DNA of 64,000 bases from Candidatus Marimicrobium litorale (GTDB lineage Bacteria; Pseudomonadota; Gammaproteobacteria; Pseudomonadales; Halieaceae), in the NCBI RefSeq assembly GCF_026262645.1, contig NZ_SHNO01000001.1, positions 2,294,001-2,358,000 on the forward strand, given 5' to 3'. The notes below the pieces were generated by a model that saw nothing but the letters and a program-made list of their open reading frames with translations, did no database searches and was not told the origin of the DNA. Below, in pieces: positions 46,855-56,013 of this stretch. The first letter of the stretch is position 1. Each line of letters starts with the position of its first letter. The position numbers and the translations under genes are program-made.

Positions 46855-47413
46855 TTTCTTTCCTCCTTTGAGAAGAAGCTTTACCAGCACTGGCGTTGGA
46901 CAGCTCTTCATCTGCCACCACCTTGTCAATATCAAGAATCGCCAAGAAATCTCCCTTATAGAGAAATCCACCCTGCGAGTACTCAGTGAAATCAGGGTCA
47001 ACCTGATGGTCTGTAATGCGTTCCTCCACAGCGAAGCGCAAATCGCGCTGCACGTGGCTCAATGTGAGTCCGAAGTACATCCCCGGACGTCGAATGACAA
47101 TGCAATATTCGCGAGCGCGGCCGGTATAGGGCCGGCCGCGGAACAAAACGTCACCGCTGAATACCGGCAGCAGGCCTCCCTTGTAGGCCGCCACACCGAT
47201 AACCCAGTCCTTGGTGCCGGGGATCGCGGTCATTTCGGGCGTCTCGATGATTTCCTCAAGCCCGCCCGCCCCGATCAACAGGGGAACACCTGCTATGCCC
47301 AAAGACGTACCCACCCAGGTCTCTGCCACCTCTGGCAGCGCGGGCGAGGGCACGCTGTCGTAGGCATAGAGCCGTTCCAATAGTTCGAGTGACTGTAAAG
47401 CGGGCGCATTCAT
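46847..47413 (-). CDS. CheW-like protein (PilI-type)
   Basis: A 188-residue CheW-domain protein with an N-terminal extension of about 40 residues. The CheW fold shows in WVIGVAAYKGGLLPVFSGDV, typical of PilI/CheW adaptors that link the receptor to the kinase. The start is 2 bp after the pilG-like gene and the end overlaps the MCP gene by 8 bp. Order and neighbours match pilI in Pseudomonas Pil-Chp operons. The C-terminus is charged and unlike typical CheW. Confidence 0.85.
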   Translation of the reverse strand: MNAPALQSLELLERLYAYDSVPSPALPEVAETWVGTSLGIAGVPLLIGAGGLEEIIETPEMTAIPGTKDWVIGVAAYKGGLLPVFSGDVLFRGRPYTGRAREYCIVIRRPGMYFGLTLSHVQRDLRFAVEERITDHQVDPDFTEYSQGGFLYKGDFLAILDIDKVVADEELSNASAGKASSQRRKEND

Positions 47414-47415
47414 GA

Positions 47416-47826
47416 TCAGGCCGCCGCCTTGCGCGCTGTATGGTTATAGATCAGCTCGCGGAGGACATTCTCGGGAGGTATTTTGGTCACATGTGCGGTG
47501 GCACCGCGTGCCTGACCCTTGGCTATATCAAAAATGCCGTCCGAGGACGACAGCATTACGACCGGGGTGTTGCGCGTGTCCTCCGCGTTTCGAATCAGGG
47601 TACAAGTCTGATAGCCATCTAGTTCCGGCATGGTAATGTCCAGAAAAATGAGATCCGGTTTGAAGCGACGCAGCATGCCGAGCGCCTTGTAGCCGTCCTC
47701 CGCACATTCCACTTCACACCCCATATTGCGCAGGGTATGAGACATCATCATGCGTATGGTTTTGGCATCATCGATGACGGCGATCTTGATACCGTTGAGC
47801 TCGTATTGTTCCGTAGCGTCGTTCAT
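47416..47826 (-). CDS. pilG: Response regulator of the Pil-Chp system (PilG-like)
   Basis: A 136-residue stand-alone receiver domain. The acidic pair IAVIDDAKTIRMMM, the phosphoacceptor Asp in LIFLDITMPELDGYQTC, the Thr/Ser region VVMLSSSDGIFD and the Lys in HVTKIPP are present. It resembles PilG, which stimulates pilus extension and motility downstream of ChpA. The usual Lys-Pro-Phe after the last strand is changed to Lys-Ile-Pro. It is the first gene of the operon; the promoter must lie in the 262-bp gap to 48089. Confidence 0.88.
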   Translation of the reverse strand: MNDATEQYELNGIKIAVIDDAKTIRMMMSHTLRNMGCEVECAEDGYKALGMLRRFKPDLIFLDITMPELDGYQTCTLIRNAEDTRNTPVVMLSSSDGIFDIAKGQARGATAHVTKIPPENVLRELIYNHTARKAAA

Positions 47827-48088
47827 TGTCTCCCTCGCAATTCGTGCAGTTATTCCAATGGGTTATGTTGTTACAGTATTTGTATTCCACAGGCATGCGG
47901 CAAGGAAAAACTGGAGATTTCTAAAGAAAGTCCGGATTTTTGTCTGGGCATAGCCGTAGCGGACCCGCAAAAATTACGTATCTTGCTGTTTTATATAACT
48001 TTTTAACGGCGCTACGAAAAGAGTGAACCAGGTCTCAAAAATACCCCCTACCCTCTTGCGCTGGCGAAAACACAGGGCAGACGCTCCA

Positions 48089-48694
48089 CTATTCGGGGAA
48101 CATAAAGCTCTTGAACGGCTCCAGGTGACCCGCCTGGAAATCGCGTAATTCGTAAATATTGAACTTTTGCATCAGTGTCAGGCAGCGCTGAAACACCTGA
48201 TCAGCATCATAGGCGGTGGGCGGGATACCGTACTCATCGGTGATTTGCGCAAATATGGTGGAGGCGATTTCGCGCCGAGTCTGATCCTCCCGGTACAGGG
48301 CCTGATTGACAGGAGAGGAAACAATGGGCGAACCATAGACCAGAAATGCCTCCCAGCGTTTTAAATCCTGTCCCTCACCCAGCTGTGCCACCAGAAATTT
48401 AACCATGTTGTGCAAGTCCAGGCGGGACGGCAGCACGTCTTTCTGCAACCATTGGCGCACATCCGTCTCGCGCCAATCGCTGTTAATCCCTAGCAGGCTT
48501 ATCACCCGGCCTTCCGCCTGGGGCGGCGCGACGTTGGCCAGATCCCACAACATATTCAGCCGGGCCGAAAAACCCAGGCTCAATGGCAGGCTTGAATCTG
48601 CACGCTCGACATACTCACGGGCATACTCTTCCGGAGCTTTGGTCTTCCCGGCCGGCGTCGATTTTCGAGCGCCGGCGATCAATTTTCCTGACAT
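48089..48694 (-). CDS. Hypothetical protein with possible helix-turn-helix
   Basis: A 201-residue protein with a disordered basic N-terminus (about residues 1-28). The segment FSARLNMLWDLANV followed by a helix ending QWLQKDVLPSRLDLHNMVKF has the spacing of a phage-repressor-like helix-turn-helix; this is inferred from pattern only. The C-terminal half is helical. It starts 13 bp after the degenerate activator gene and probably belongs to that operon. No specific family is recognised. Confidence 0.62.
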   Translation of the reverse strand: MSGKLIAGARKSTPAGKTKAPEEYAREYVERADSSLPLSLGFSARLNMLWDLANVAPPQAEGRVISLLGINSDWRETDVRQWLQKDVLPSRLDLHNMVKFLVAQLGEGQDLKRWEAFLVYGSPIVSSPVNQALYREDQTRREIASTIFAQITDEYGIPPTAYDADQVFQRCLTLMQKFNIYELRDFQAGHLEPFKSFMFPE

Positions 48695-48707
48695 GTTCTA
48701 TACCCTT

Positions 48708-50855
48708 TCAAGAGGCCAGCACCTCCCGCAAACGCTTGTGGTAGGTGGGTGCAGACACACCCAGAATACGAGCCTTGCTGGCAGTGCTCAACGATCCGGC
48801 TTGTTCGAACAGTTGTGCCAGCACCGTATCCCCCACCAACGACAACGGTGAGACCTCGGGTGGCGCAGTTACCCTGACCCACTCCCATAACAATCGGCGG
48901 GGTGTCTGCCACACGGAACTGTTATTACGTTCCTCTTCCCGGTCCTTTATTTTAGGTAACCAGCGGCTAATATTTCGCGCCCGTGTATGCAGAAATTCGG
49001 CGGCACGGGGCAGATCTCCGCGGTAGCGGTCCAGTGCAGCCAATACAATGTCATCCTGAGCCCACGCTCCCAGCGGCTTGACCATCTCCAGTGACAGCAG
49101 GCTGTGCACCGCCTCGCCCAAAGCAACATGCACCGCCTCCAGAGCGGTCGGGGTGTAAGTGGTCTCATCGCTTTCCGGCGCTAATGCCGCTGTCAAAAAA
49201 GGCTGCGTCTCCGGCACCAGAGGCGCGCCCTGAACGCTGATCCCCTTGAACAGGCCAAGATCTACAGGGGTCAGCCAGTCTTTAGGGGTCTTGTCTAGCG
49301 CGTCCTGAATACATTGGCGCATTTCACTGATATTACCTGGCCAGTCGTATTGCAACATGGCCTGCTCCGCGTCAGGCGTAAAGCCCTTCATATCACGATC
49401 GCGCAGTGCACCTTCCTGGCCAAGTATCTTGTGTGCCCAGCGCAAAACCGCCTGCTTACGGTCACGAATCGGGGGCACCCGGATGGGATAACCAGCGAAA
49501 GCACTGGCCAGAGACTGCGTCAATTCGCCGCGTCGCAATAGCGCCTCAAGGGATTCAGGAAACAACGCAATCAACTTCACGCGAGGCATTGCCGTGGGCG
49601 GCGTAACGTCGGCCAGGGTTCGGGAGGCAATTTGCCGCGCCAGCTTTTGCTGCGCATCCTCATGCAGCAGGTGGGGTGATTTAAACACCAACGTTCTTCC
49701 CTCGGCGTCTGCGAGTTCCCGGGCTATGCGAGCCTGGGCCGCCTTGCGACTGCGGAAGTCCCGGCAATTGATTGATACAAGCATCTCGCCGGCGGTTCCG
49801 GATTCATCGTGTATCACTTGAGCAACATACATCTTGCCGGTACCTGCCTCTCCGATGATAGCGACAGGAAGGTCGAGTCCAGCGAGAAAAATAGCCTGGT
49901 CCACCGCGCCTTCCATATTATCCACCACGTAGCCGTCGATACCCTTCTCGATTGGCGCAACAGGAGGCGCGGTCGAAACAGAGGCTGTCGGGTTCTCAAG
50001 CGGCGCTTCCCGAACCTCGGGCGGATCGTCGGAGCGCGCACTGGCATAAATCCCGCCAGAACTGGCCAGGCGACCGCCAACCAGTGCACTGTCACGCGCG
50101 CCCGCAAACCGAATAATCTCGCCCTCACCACTGTATTGTGCAAGCGTCAGGGAGGTACTGGCTGCCCAAAGCGTGGCCACCCCGCTGCACCCGGCCGAGC
50201 GATTTGCCAGCCCGATAGACAGACGGCCGCCTGCAGCAATGAAGCCAGCGTCTGCGTGCTCGCGGCGCAGGTGAGACAAGAGGGCCAGGCAGATATCCTG
50301 CGCTGCTTCACCGAGGGTCTGATCGAGACGAATCGCTATGGCGGACGCCAGCGGTAAAGCCACTTCGTCCCGCTTGCGCAGGATACCCCGCAGACTGGCA
50401 TACATGGCCGACATCAAGCGGACGAATTCATCTGTAGCAGCCGCCCCGTCCAAAGAAACGCGATCGAGACCAAGGACAGCCGCCGTATCCCCGGGCGACA
50501 GTGCAGCAGCGAGGCTGAACTGTGTGTCACCGGTTAGCTCCCACAGAAACAAATCCCGCGCTGTTGTCGCTCCCACACTGCAGGGCGACAGCAAGCCCGC
50601 AAGTATGGTGTCCCGACCTCCGGGCAGGTTGATGACAAACGAAGGGATTTTCACATGGCCATCAAGTTGCAGGGCCTGCGCAAGAATCAACTCGCACTCT
50701 TTCCGACAGTGAATGACACGGGGCCACGCTTGTCCCTGCAACTGAGAGAGCTCGACTCCCAAGAGACGGGCCGCCGGGCTGTTGGCATCGATGATATCGC
50801 CATTCACCGCATCGATCGAAAGCCAGGCCTCATCGAGTCGTTCACGCATCACCAT
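48708..50855 (-). CDS. Degenerate sigma-54 activator-like regulator
   Basis: A 715-residue protein with an N-terminal PAS-like domain (IDAVNGDIIDANSPAARLLG), a middle part of unclear type, and an AAA+-like domain with Walker A GEAGTGKM near residue 335. The conserved GAFTGA loop that contacts sigma-54 is absent and Walker B is degraded (TLVFKSPHLL). Two Fis-type helix-turn-helix segments end the protein (about 600-632 and 685-712). It would bind DNA but probably not activate sigma-54 promoters. It lies 26 bp after the ATP-grasp gene in the same direction. Confidence 0.78.
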   Translation of the reverse strand: MVMRERLDEAWLSIDAVNGDIIDANSPAARLLGVELSQLQGQAWPRVIHCRKECELILAQALQLDGHVKIPSFVINLPGGRDTILAGLLSPCSVGATTARDLFLWELTGDTQFSLAAALSPGDTAAVLGLDRVSLDGAAATDEFVRLMSAMYASLRGILRKRDEVALPLASAIAIRLDQTLGEAAQDICLALLSHLRREHADAGFIAAGGRLSIGLANRSAGCSGVATLWAASTSLTLAQYSGEGEIIRFAGARDSALVGGRLASSGGIYASARSDDPPEVREAPLENPTASVSTAPPVAPIEKGIDGYVVDNMEGAVDQAIFLAGLDLPVAIIGEAGTGKMYVAQVIHDESGTAGEMLVSINCRDFRSRKAAQARIARELADAEGRTLVFKSPHLLHEDAQQKLARQIASRTLADVTPPTAMPRVKLIALFPESLEALLRRGELTQSLASAFAGYPIRVPPIRDRKQAVLRWAHKILGQEGALRDRDMKGFTPDAEQAMLQYDWPGNISEMRQCIQDALDKTPKDWLTPVDLGLFKGISVQGAPLVPETQPFLTAALAPESDETTYTPTALEAVHVALGEAVHSLLSLEMVKPLGAWAQDDIVLAALDRYRGDLPRAAEFLHTRARNISRWLPKIKDREEERNNSSVWQTPRRLLWEWVRVTAPPEVSPLSLVGDTVLAQLFEQAGSLSTASKARILGVSAPTYHKRLREVLAS

Positions 50856-50881
50856 TATTTACCCACCTTGCCAGAACATGG

Positions 50882-51874
50882 CTAAGCAACTTCCGCGCCC
50901 GCCCCGGCCGGATTTTTCTCCAATTCTGCAAACTGTCGCATGGCATAGTCGACCCTGTGCTCGCTGCGAAAACGCCGGTTCAATGTCAGTCCTTCTATAT
51001 GCCGCAGACGCGGCAACAAGCCGCGCCCGTTGGCGATCTGTATGGCGAGCCCTGGTCGGGCGTTGAGTTCCAGCAGTTGAGGGCCCTGCAGTCTGTCCAA
51101 CACGATATCAGTACCGATATAGCCCAAGCCAGTCATGTCGTAACACTGGGACGCCAGCAGAAGGATATCGCGCCAACCCTCTATATGAATGTCGCCAAGG
51201 GCCTGCCCGGTATCCGGGTGCGTACTGACGGGACGGCCGAACTGCGCGGCGTAAAGACAGCGACCCGTATCCAGCGCCAGGCCAACACCCACCGCGCCCT
51301 GATGCAGATTCGCCTTGCCATCGGAGGCATGCGTAGATAGCCGTAACATCGCCATCACGGGGTAACCTTTGAAAACGATTATGCGTATATCGGGCACGCC
51401 CTCGTGTGAGTACCCCGAAAAACACTCGTCGAAGGCTATCAGGTCCTCAACAATTGCCACGTCTGGAGACCCTCCAAGAGAATACAAACCCGCCAGGATA
51501 TTACTCATATGCCTGCGAATATCACTGATTGAAACCTCGGCGCCGGAGCTGCGAACGAACTGATCGCCATGCCGGCCGGTTACGACCATGATGCCCTTGC
51601 CACCAGATCCCTTGGCCGGCTTCAAGGCGAAGTGCTCAAGTCCCGCAAATTCCTGCTCAATGTGGTTGATTTCATGTTGCTCACGCACGACGAACCGCAA
51701 CAGGGGGGTCGGAACACCGTATTCCTGTGCCAGCAGTTTGGTCTGTAACTTGTTATCGACCAGCGGAAATAATGTGCGGTCATTGTAACGGTTGATGAAA
51801 TCGACATTGCGACAATTCATGCCGAGCATGCCATAGTTTTTTAGTCGTTTTCGAGACACCCACGGCCTGCCCAT
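50882..51874 (-). CDS. ATP-grasp ligase-like protein (sugar-transfer-associated type)
   Basis: A 330-residue ATP-grasp protein of the alpha-L-glutamate-ligase-like group. It has GSGGKGIMVVTGR (glycine-rich nucleotide loop), EDLIAFDECFSG, and a metal-binding LLELNARPGLAIQIAN. Members form an operon with an inactive transglutaminase/7TM protein and a retropepsin-like protease, exactly as here. The ATG overlaps the upstream stop by one base (TGATG). It may ligate an amino acid to an unknown acceptor; the reaction is not established. Confidence 0.88.
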   Translation of the reverse strand: MGRPWVSRKRLKNYGMLGMNCRNVDFINRYNDRTLFPLVDNKLQTKLLAQEYGVPTPLLRFVVREQHEINHIEQEFAGLEHFALKPAKGSGGKGIMVVTGRHGDQFVRSSGAEVSISDIRRHMSNILAGLYSLGGSPDVAIVEDLIAFDECFSGYSHEGVPDIRIIVFKGYPVMAMLRLSTHASDGKANLHQGAVGVGLALDTGRCLYAAQFGRPVSTHPDTGQALGDIHIEGWRDILLLASQCYDMTGLGYIGTDIVLDRLQGPQLLELNARPGLAIQIANGRGLLPRLRHIEGLTLNRRFRSEHRVDYAMRQFAELEKNPAGAGAEVA

Positions 51875-53391
51875 CAGAGGTCGTCCATTGCTCTAAAGCG
51901 CCACAGTTCAGATAGTTTGTATCCTGTATATTGACCCATCGCCAAAATGGACGCCAGCAGCACCAGGTTAAGCTCCGGAAAATTAAAGGACAGATGAACC
52001 AGCAGCGGGTTCTGCATTAGCAAGTAGGCGAGTACCGCCACCAACAAGCTGCCCCCACCCTGCTTCATCACCTCCGATGAGCCGTCTTCCTCCCACAGGA
52101 TCGACATACGCTCTATCGTCCAGGCAATAATGATCATGGGGAAGAACGTAATAGTCATGCCCGTACTGAAACCCATCTGGTAGCCGATAATACTAAGAGC
52201 AGAGATGAGAAAAACCACCAGCACGATCAGTGTAGCGATCCGTGCCACCAGCAGAAGGTTCAAACGCGAGAGGTAGCTACGCAGTGCAAGACCCGCGGCG
52301 ACAATCAGCACGAAGCTGACCAAGCCTGCCACCAGCGAGGTCTGCAGGAAAGCTAACGCAATCAGAACTGGCATAAATGTGCCCGACGTCTGCAAGCCGA
52401 TGATAACCCGCATGAACACCACCACTGCCGCGCCAAGTGGCAACAGCAGTAGTAGTTTGAACATACTTTGCTCCTCGATCGGCAGACGCTGCACCCCCAG
52501 CCGTGAAAACAGCCCCTCACCATTGCTGGCGCGGGCCAGCTGGGTCGCGGGAACCGATTGTCGAATCATCGAAAACTGCACACGGGATTTTGCACCGCCA
52601 ATAACATCCAGCACCGACGCGCGGCCTCGGGTCCATACCAGAAAATCTGCGGGCAAACCCACCGCACCGGTGCGCGGATCCACCAGCAACCACTCGCTGC
52701 CCGTGTAAAATTCCACCAAACGCGACAGGGTCTGTCGGCGGCGGGCGTCCTCGAGATAGAGTCCCTTAACGGAGCGCGTCGCAATGTCAGCACGCTCTAG
52801 CAGATGCATCAGAAGATCTGAGCGCTGATCAGCCCCGGAGCGCAACAAGGCGGCGTTCTGTGAGGTCGCACTGTCAAGCAGCTTGATCAATTCCCGGGTC
52901 AGGCTCTGGGGAGAACTGGAACGCTCGCGGGCCACCTTCAGCAGATCCCGGGCTGCCAGTTCACGCGCCTCGTCCCAGTATACGATTCTCGCATAGTCGA
53001 CCGGGGGATCATTGGCGTGGTTATCATCCCGGTTTTCGGACTCCACCAGCTGCGCGCTGTAATAGAGAGACTGCTCACCCGATGCCTCGCGCCGGGTCCA
53101 CTCCGCGCGTCGACTGCGGCGCTCTGTCAGGATCGCAAAGCCGTACCCCGGGGACGCAGCCTGTTCGGCGAAAAGCTCATAGCCAGGCAACTGATCCTCG
53201 GGTAAAGCGAGACTGGCAGTGACGGCGCCACCATCCGCGTCAAAATCGATACGCGCCTCTACCAACCAGACAGACTTCTCCTGCCCCGGCAAAAACGGGG
53301 TCCCGGTAACCACGTGCCGCGCAATCGCCAGTATCACGCCGCCCAATGCCAGCAGCACCAGAATAGCGAAGAAACCACGTTTCTGGTTCAC
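51874..53391 (-). CDS. Inactive transglutaminase fused to 7 membrane helices
   Basis: A 505-residue protein with an N-terminal membrane helix (about residues 8-28), a soluble transglutaminase-like domain (~40-300) and seven C-terminal membrane helices. It is recognised as the family of inactive transglutaminases fused to seven helices. The start is GTG at 53391, which overlaps the TGA of the lipoprotein gene (GTGA). It probably presents a periplasmic sensing domain to the retropepsin partner, while the membrane part faces the ATP-grasp enzyme; that role is inference. Confidence 0.9.
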   Translation of the reverse strand: MNQKRGFFAILVLLALGGVILAIARHVVTGTPFLPGQEKSVWLVEARIDFDADGGAVTASLALPEDQLPGYELFAEQAASPGYGFAILTERRSRRAEWTRREASGEQSLYYSAQLVESENRDDNHANDPPVDYARIVYWDEARELAARDLLKVARERSSSPQSLTRELIKLLDSATSQNAALLRSGADQRSDLLMHLLERADIATRSVKGLYLEDARRRQTLSRLVEFYTGSEWLLVDPRTGAVGLPADFLVWTRGRASVLDVIGGAKSRVQFSMIRQSVPATQLARASNGEGLFSRLGVQRLPIEEQSMFKLLLLLPLGAAVVVFMRVIIGLQTSGTFMPVLIALAFLQTSLVAGLVSFVLIVAAGLALRSYLSRLNLLLVARIATLIVLVVFLISALSIIGYQMGFSTGMTITFFPMIIIAWTIERMSILWEEDGSSEVMKQGGGSLLVAVLAYLLMQNPLLVHLSFNFPELNLVLLASILAMGQYTGYKLSELWRFRAMDDL

Positions 53392-54143
53392 GGTAAAGTC
53401 TCTGCACGGGTCCGGGGGAGAGCATAAGGGGCAATGTGTTTGCGGCTAACATCCACCACTATTACGTCGTTGAGAACACTGCGTCCGATCTGGGCTTGGT
53501 AACCATTGTGTGTCCGTTCAGAGAGGATAAACTCCACCGTCTGAGCGAAGGGGCCAATAACCACCCTCATCCGGATTAGGGGACGACGTCGAGTTTTGCC
53601 GGAAACCGTTTGCACCATACCCACCATCCGCCGCACCCGACGTTCCGCGCGAACAGACTCCCCCGAGACCGGATTCACTACATTAAAGCGCACCCAACGC
53701 TTGCCATCCCGTTCAAATAATTCAATATCTCGCACACTCAGTACCGAGGTATCCGCGCCGGTGTCTATCCTCGCAACCAGAGCAAACTCCAGATCACTTA
53801 TCCAGATGGATTCCAGACCGCCCACCACGGTTTTACCCGCGATTCTCTCTATTTCCGGACAGGCCTGAACCGGGGAACACTCGGCCGCAACCGGAGCCAG
53901 AGCCTGATCAATACCGTCCCCTAAACGCTGGATATCACGCTGCTGCGTCTGCAGCTGAAGCCCGTATTCGCGCAAGAGTGCATCGGCTTCAGCCTGATTG
54001 ACCAGTGATTGATCCACCTTTGACATTAATTGGCCAAGCCGCGGGTCACTTTCTGCCTGCTCGCCAACTAGCGGAGCACAGGCAGCTGACAGGGACAGCA
54101 ACACAATCCACAGGGGCAGGCTATAGATATAACGGTTTGGCAT
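53388..54143 (-). CDS. Retropepsin-like aspartic protease, lipoprotein
   Basis: A 251-residue lipoprotein with an N-terminal signal and lipobox LSAAC (Cys near residue 22), then a coiled-coil-like stretch, then a domain of the putative ATP-dependent zinc protease/RimB-type family. The retropepsin signature ARIDTGADTSVLS is near residue 128, and the domain ends with RSVLNDVIVVDVSR. Such proteases act as dimers in the periplasm. It is the first gene of a tightly overlapping set with the 7TM and ATP-grasp proteins, so it probably processes or senses a substrate for them. Confidence 0.9.
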   Translation of the reverse strand: MPNRYIYSLPLWIVLLSLSAACAPLVGEQAESDPRLGQLMSKVDQSLVNQAEADALLREYGLQLQTQQRDIQRLGDGIDQALAPVAAECSPVQACPEIERIAGKTVVGGLESIWISDLEFALVARIDTGADTSVLSVRDIELFERDGKRWVRFNVVNPVSGESVRAERRVRRMVGMVQTVSGKTRRRPLIRMRVVIGPFAQTVEFILSERTHNGYQAQIGRSVLNDVIVVDVSRKHIAPYALPRTRAETLP

Positions 54144-54229
54144 AGTGGTTGGGACTAAAACAGGCTGGCAGTTTGCGAGTCGCCACTCTAACGACCACGC
54201 TCACGAAAGTAAATTCCCCCTGTAACGGC

Positions 54230-54652
54230 TCAGGAGACATCCACCGGCCCGCTTCTGGACCAGAGCAGATTGAAAACTCGCCGCGCAATGCGCCAACCCG
54301 TCGATGTGCGCCTCAACTGATCCTGATAGCGTATGCCCATATCAATCTTGCAGGTTTCACCCCCATTCTTTCGCAAGTGCGAAGCGAGGCAATAGGTTTC
54401 GCCCTCGGCCACATCGCCATCGACCTCGTAGAGCGTGTTAAACACCTGATGCGAGGTCGTCGTGTAGGTTTCCAGGGCGAGCATCATCTCCTGAATATGC
54501 GCAAGGGAGCGGACCTCGCGCCCGGAATAATCGAAAACAGCATCCTCGCAGAACACATCAGCAAACCCCGGGTAGTTCTTGCTATCGGCGCATCTGGCGT
54601 ATTGGTACATAAGCCGCTGTATCGCCACGTGGTCTTCAACGGTAATCGTCAT
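54230..54652 (-). CDS. SnoaL/NTF2-like protein
   Basis: A 140-residue cone-shaped NTF2-fold protein of the SnoaL-like type: MYQYARCADSKNYPGFADVF, followed by DAVFDYSGREVRSL and a C-terminal GWRIARRVFNLLW strand pair, all typical. Members include ketosteroid-isomerase-like and dioxygenase-beta-like proteins. It overlaps the FrnE-like gene by 4 bp (ATGA) and lies 87 bp upstream of the lipoprotein gene on the same strand. The function is not assignable. Confidence 0.85.
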   Translation of the reverse strand: MTITVEDHVAIQRLMYQYARCADSKNYPGFADVFCEDAVFDYSGREVRSLAHIQEMMLALETYTTTSHQVFNTLYEVDGDVAEGETYCLASHLRKNGGETCKIDMGIRYQDQLRRTSTGWRIARRVFNLLWSRSGPVDVS

Positions 54653-55317
54653 CTGGTTTCCTTTGCGTAAATCTTGCCCAGAATTCGTGCAAAGGTGTCG
54701 GACTCCTGTGCGCCCTGCACCATATACTGTTGTTGAAAAAAAAACGCGGGTACAGCGTGTATGTCGCGCTCACGCCACTGCGCTTGCTGCTCCCGCACCG
54801 TTCCAGCGAAGCGTGCGTCATTGAGTACAGATTTCGCTTCGTCCGAATCGAGCCCGACAGAACCCGCGACATCGCCCAGCAGGTGCACATTGTCGACATC
54901 ACCACGATGGCTAAAGAATGCCTCGAACAGGGCCATTGCCAGTTCGGTCTGCAATCCCTGCACACCTGCCCAATACAACAACTGGTGTGCGCGAAACGTA
55001 TTCACCATACGCATGTCGTCGTAGTAATCGAAACGAAAACCCAGTGCGTCGCCCAGTTCAACAAACCTGCGTCGGGTACTTTGACTCTGGGCTGCACCCG
55101 CGCCGTACTTGTGCGCGATATGCTCGCGCAGATTCTGCCCTTCCGCGGGCATCTGTGGATTTAGCTCAAATGGGTGCCAGCGGATCGAAGCCTCAAATTG
55201 ATCCACCGTGCTCCGTAATGCTTTCATCAATTGCTTGTAGCCAACGATACACCAGGGACAAACCACATCCGAGACAATATCCACCTGCAGTGGCAGCGGG
55301 GCTTGATTCGATGACAT
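54649..55317 (-). CDS. DsbA-family oxidoreductase (FrnE-like)
   Basis: A 222-residue cytoplasmic DsbA-like thioredoxin-fold protein. The redox motif CPWC lies in SDVVCPWCIVGYKQ, and the C-terminal region has GIPHAVPAFFFQQQYMV-like conserved residues (HAVPAFFF). FrnE-type proteins act as disulfide-handling or isomerase-like enzymes. The ATG at 55317 follows GGAGACAAA, the best ribosome-binding site; two earlier Met codons are less well placed. It is coupled to the SnoaL-like gene. Confidence 0.85.
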   Translation of the reverse strand: MSSNQAPLPLQVDIVSDVVCPWCIVGYKQLMKALRSTVDQFEASIRWHPFELNPQMPAEGQNLREHIAHKYGAGAAQSQSTRRRFVELGDALGFRFDYYDDMRMVNTFRAHQLLYWAGVQGLQTELAMALFEAFFSHRGDVDNVHLLGDVAGSVGLDSDEAKSVLNDARFAGTVREQQAQWRERDIHAVPAFFFQQQYMVQGAQESDTFARILGKIYAKETR

Positions 55318-55614
55318 TTTGTCTCCGTCGCTATCGCTTGTATCGCTCATGTTAAAGCCTAGCGCCGGAGCATGCGAGGCCCAGCCGCCGAAGTGAACGC
55401 TGCACATCAGTATGGCAGGCCCGTGTCCCTGCCAAACGACAGCACGGCTATTGTAAATGGAGAACTAGAGCACATCTCTGGGAAAATCTGCAGTTTTCGC
55501 TGGAATTGGGTTTTTTTTACACAGCGGCGCTGCTACAACAAAGATTCAACTCAACATGACTGTGCATATCAATTCTCACAACAGAGCCGGTAGCACATTC
55601 GTAGAGGCACCACG

Positions 55615-55872
55615 ATGAAATTACTCGAACACTCGGCGCAGGGCGCCTCGATCCAGTTAGATCAGAGAGAGCTATTGCTGGTCATGGCCCTGGTGCAGGA
55701 GGGCAGAGAATCCTTTGGCTGCAATACGAACAGTGGTCGCGCGCTGGACGAGCTGATCAGTCAGGCCAACGTACTGGTCGAGACAGCCCGAAGGGACAGG
55801 CTTGAGCGCCCCCGAATCAGTAGCGTAGTAAACTCGCAACACGGACTGCCCCGGGACGCCTCCAACGGATAG
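55615..55872 (+). CDS. Small hypothetical protein, 85 residues
   Basis: A small acidic protein beginning MKLLEHSAQGASIQLDQREL, with an amphipathic helix containing LLLVMALVQEGRESFG. The ATG follows a GAGG ribosome-binding site at about 7 bases. No membrane segment or known catalytic motif is seen. It precedes the DUF3014-like gene by about 140 bp on the same strand. Sequence style and position suggest a real gene, but its function is unknown. Confidence 0.6.
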   Translation: MKLLEHSAQGASIQLDQRELLLVMALVQEGRESFGCNTNSGRALDELISQANVLVETARRDRLERPRISSVVNSQHGLPRDASNG

Positions 55873-56013
55873 CTCCTCCCTCCCTCCCTCTCGCCGGCCC
55901 ACTCCGCTGGCCGAAAAGTGCTATCGAGCGTATCCTGTTTTTCTTGACCAACTCAGCACGGCGATCACCGTATAACCGACGCCTGACGAGTAATCCATGA
56001 TGGAGCACACCGC

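Noticed and set aside
47880-48010. c-di-GMP riboswitch before pilG
   Set aside because: The gap contains a short GTCCG/CGGAC pairing and a purine-rich stretch, but not the conserved core of GEMM riboswitches.
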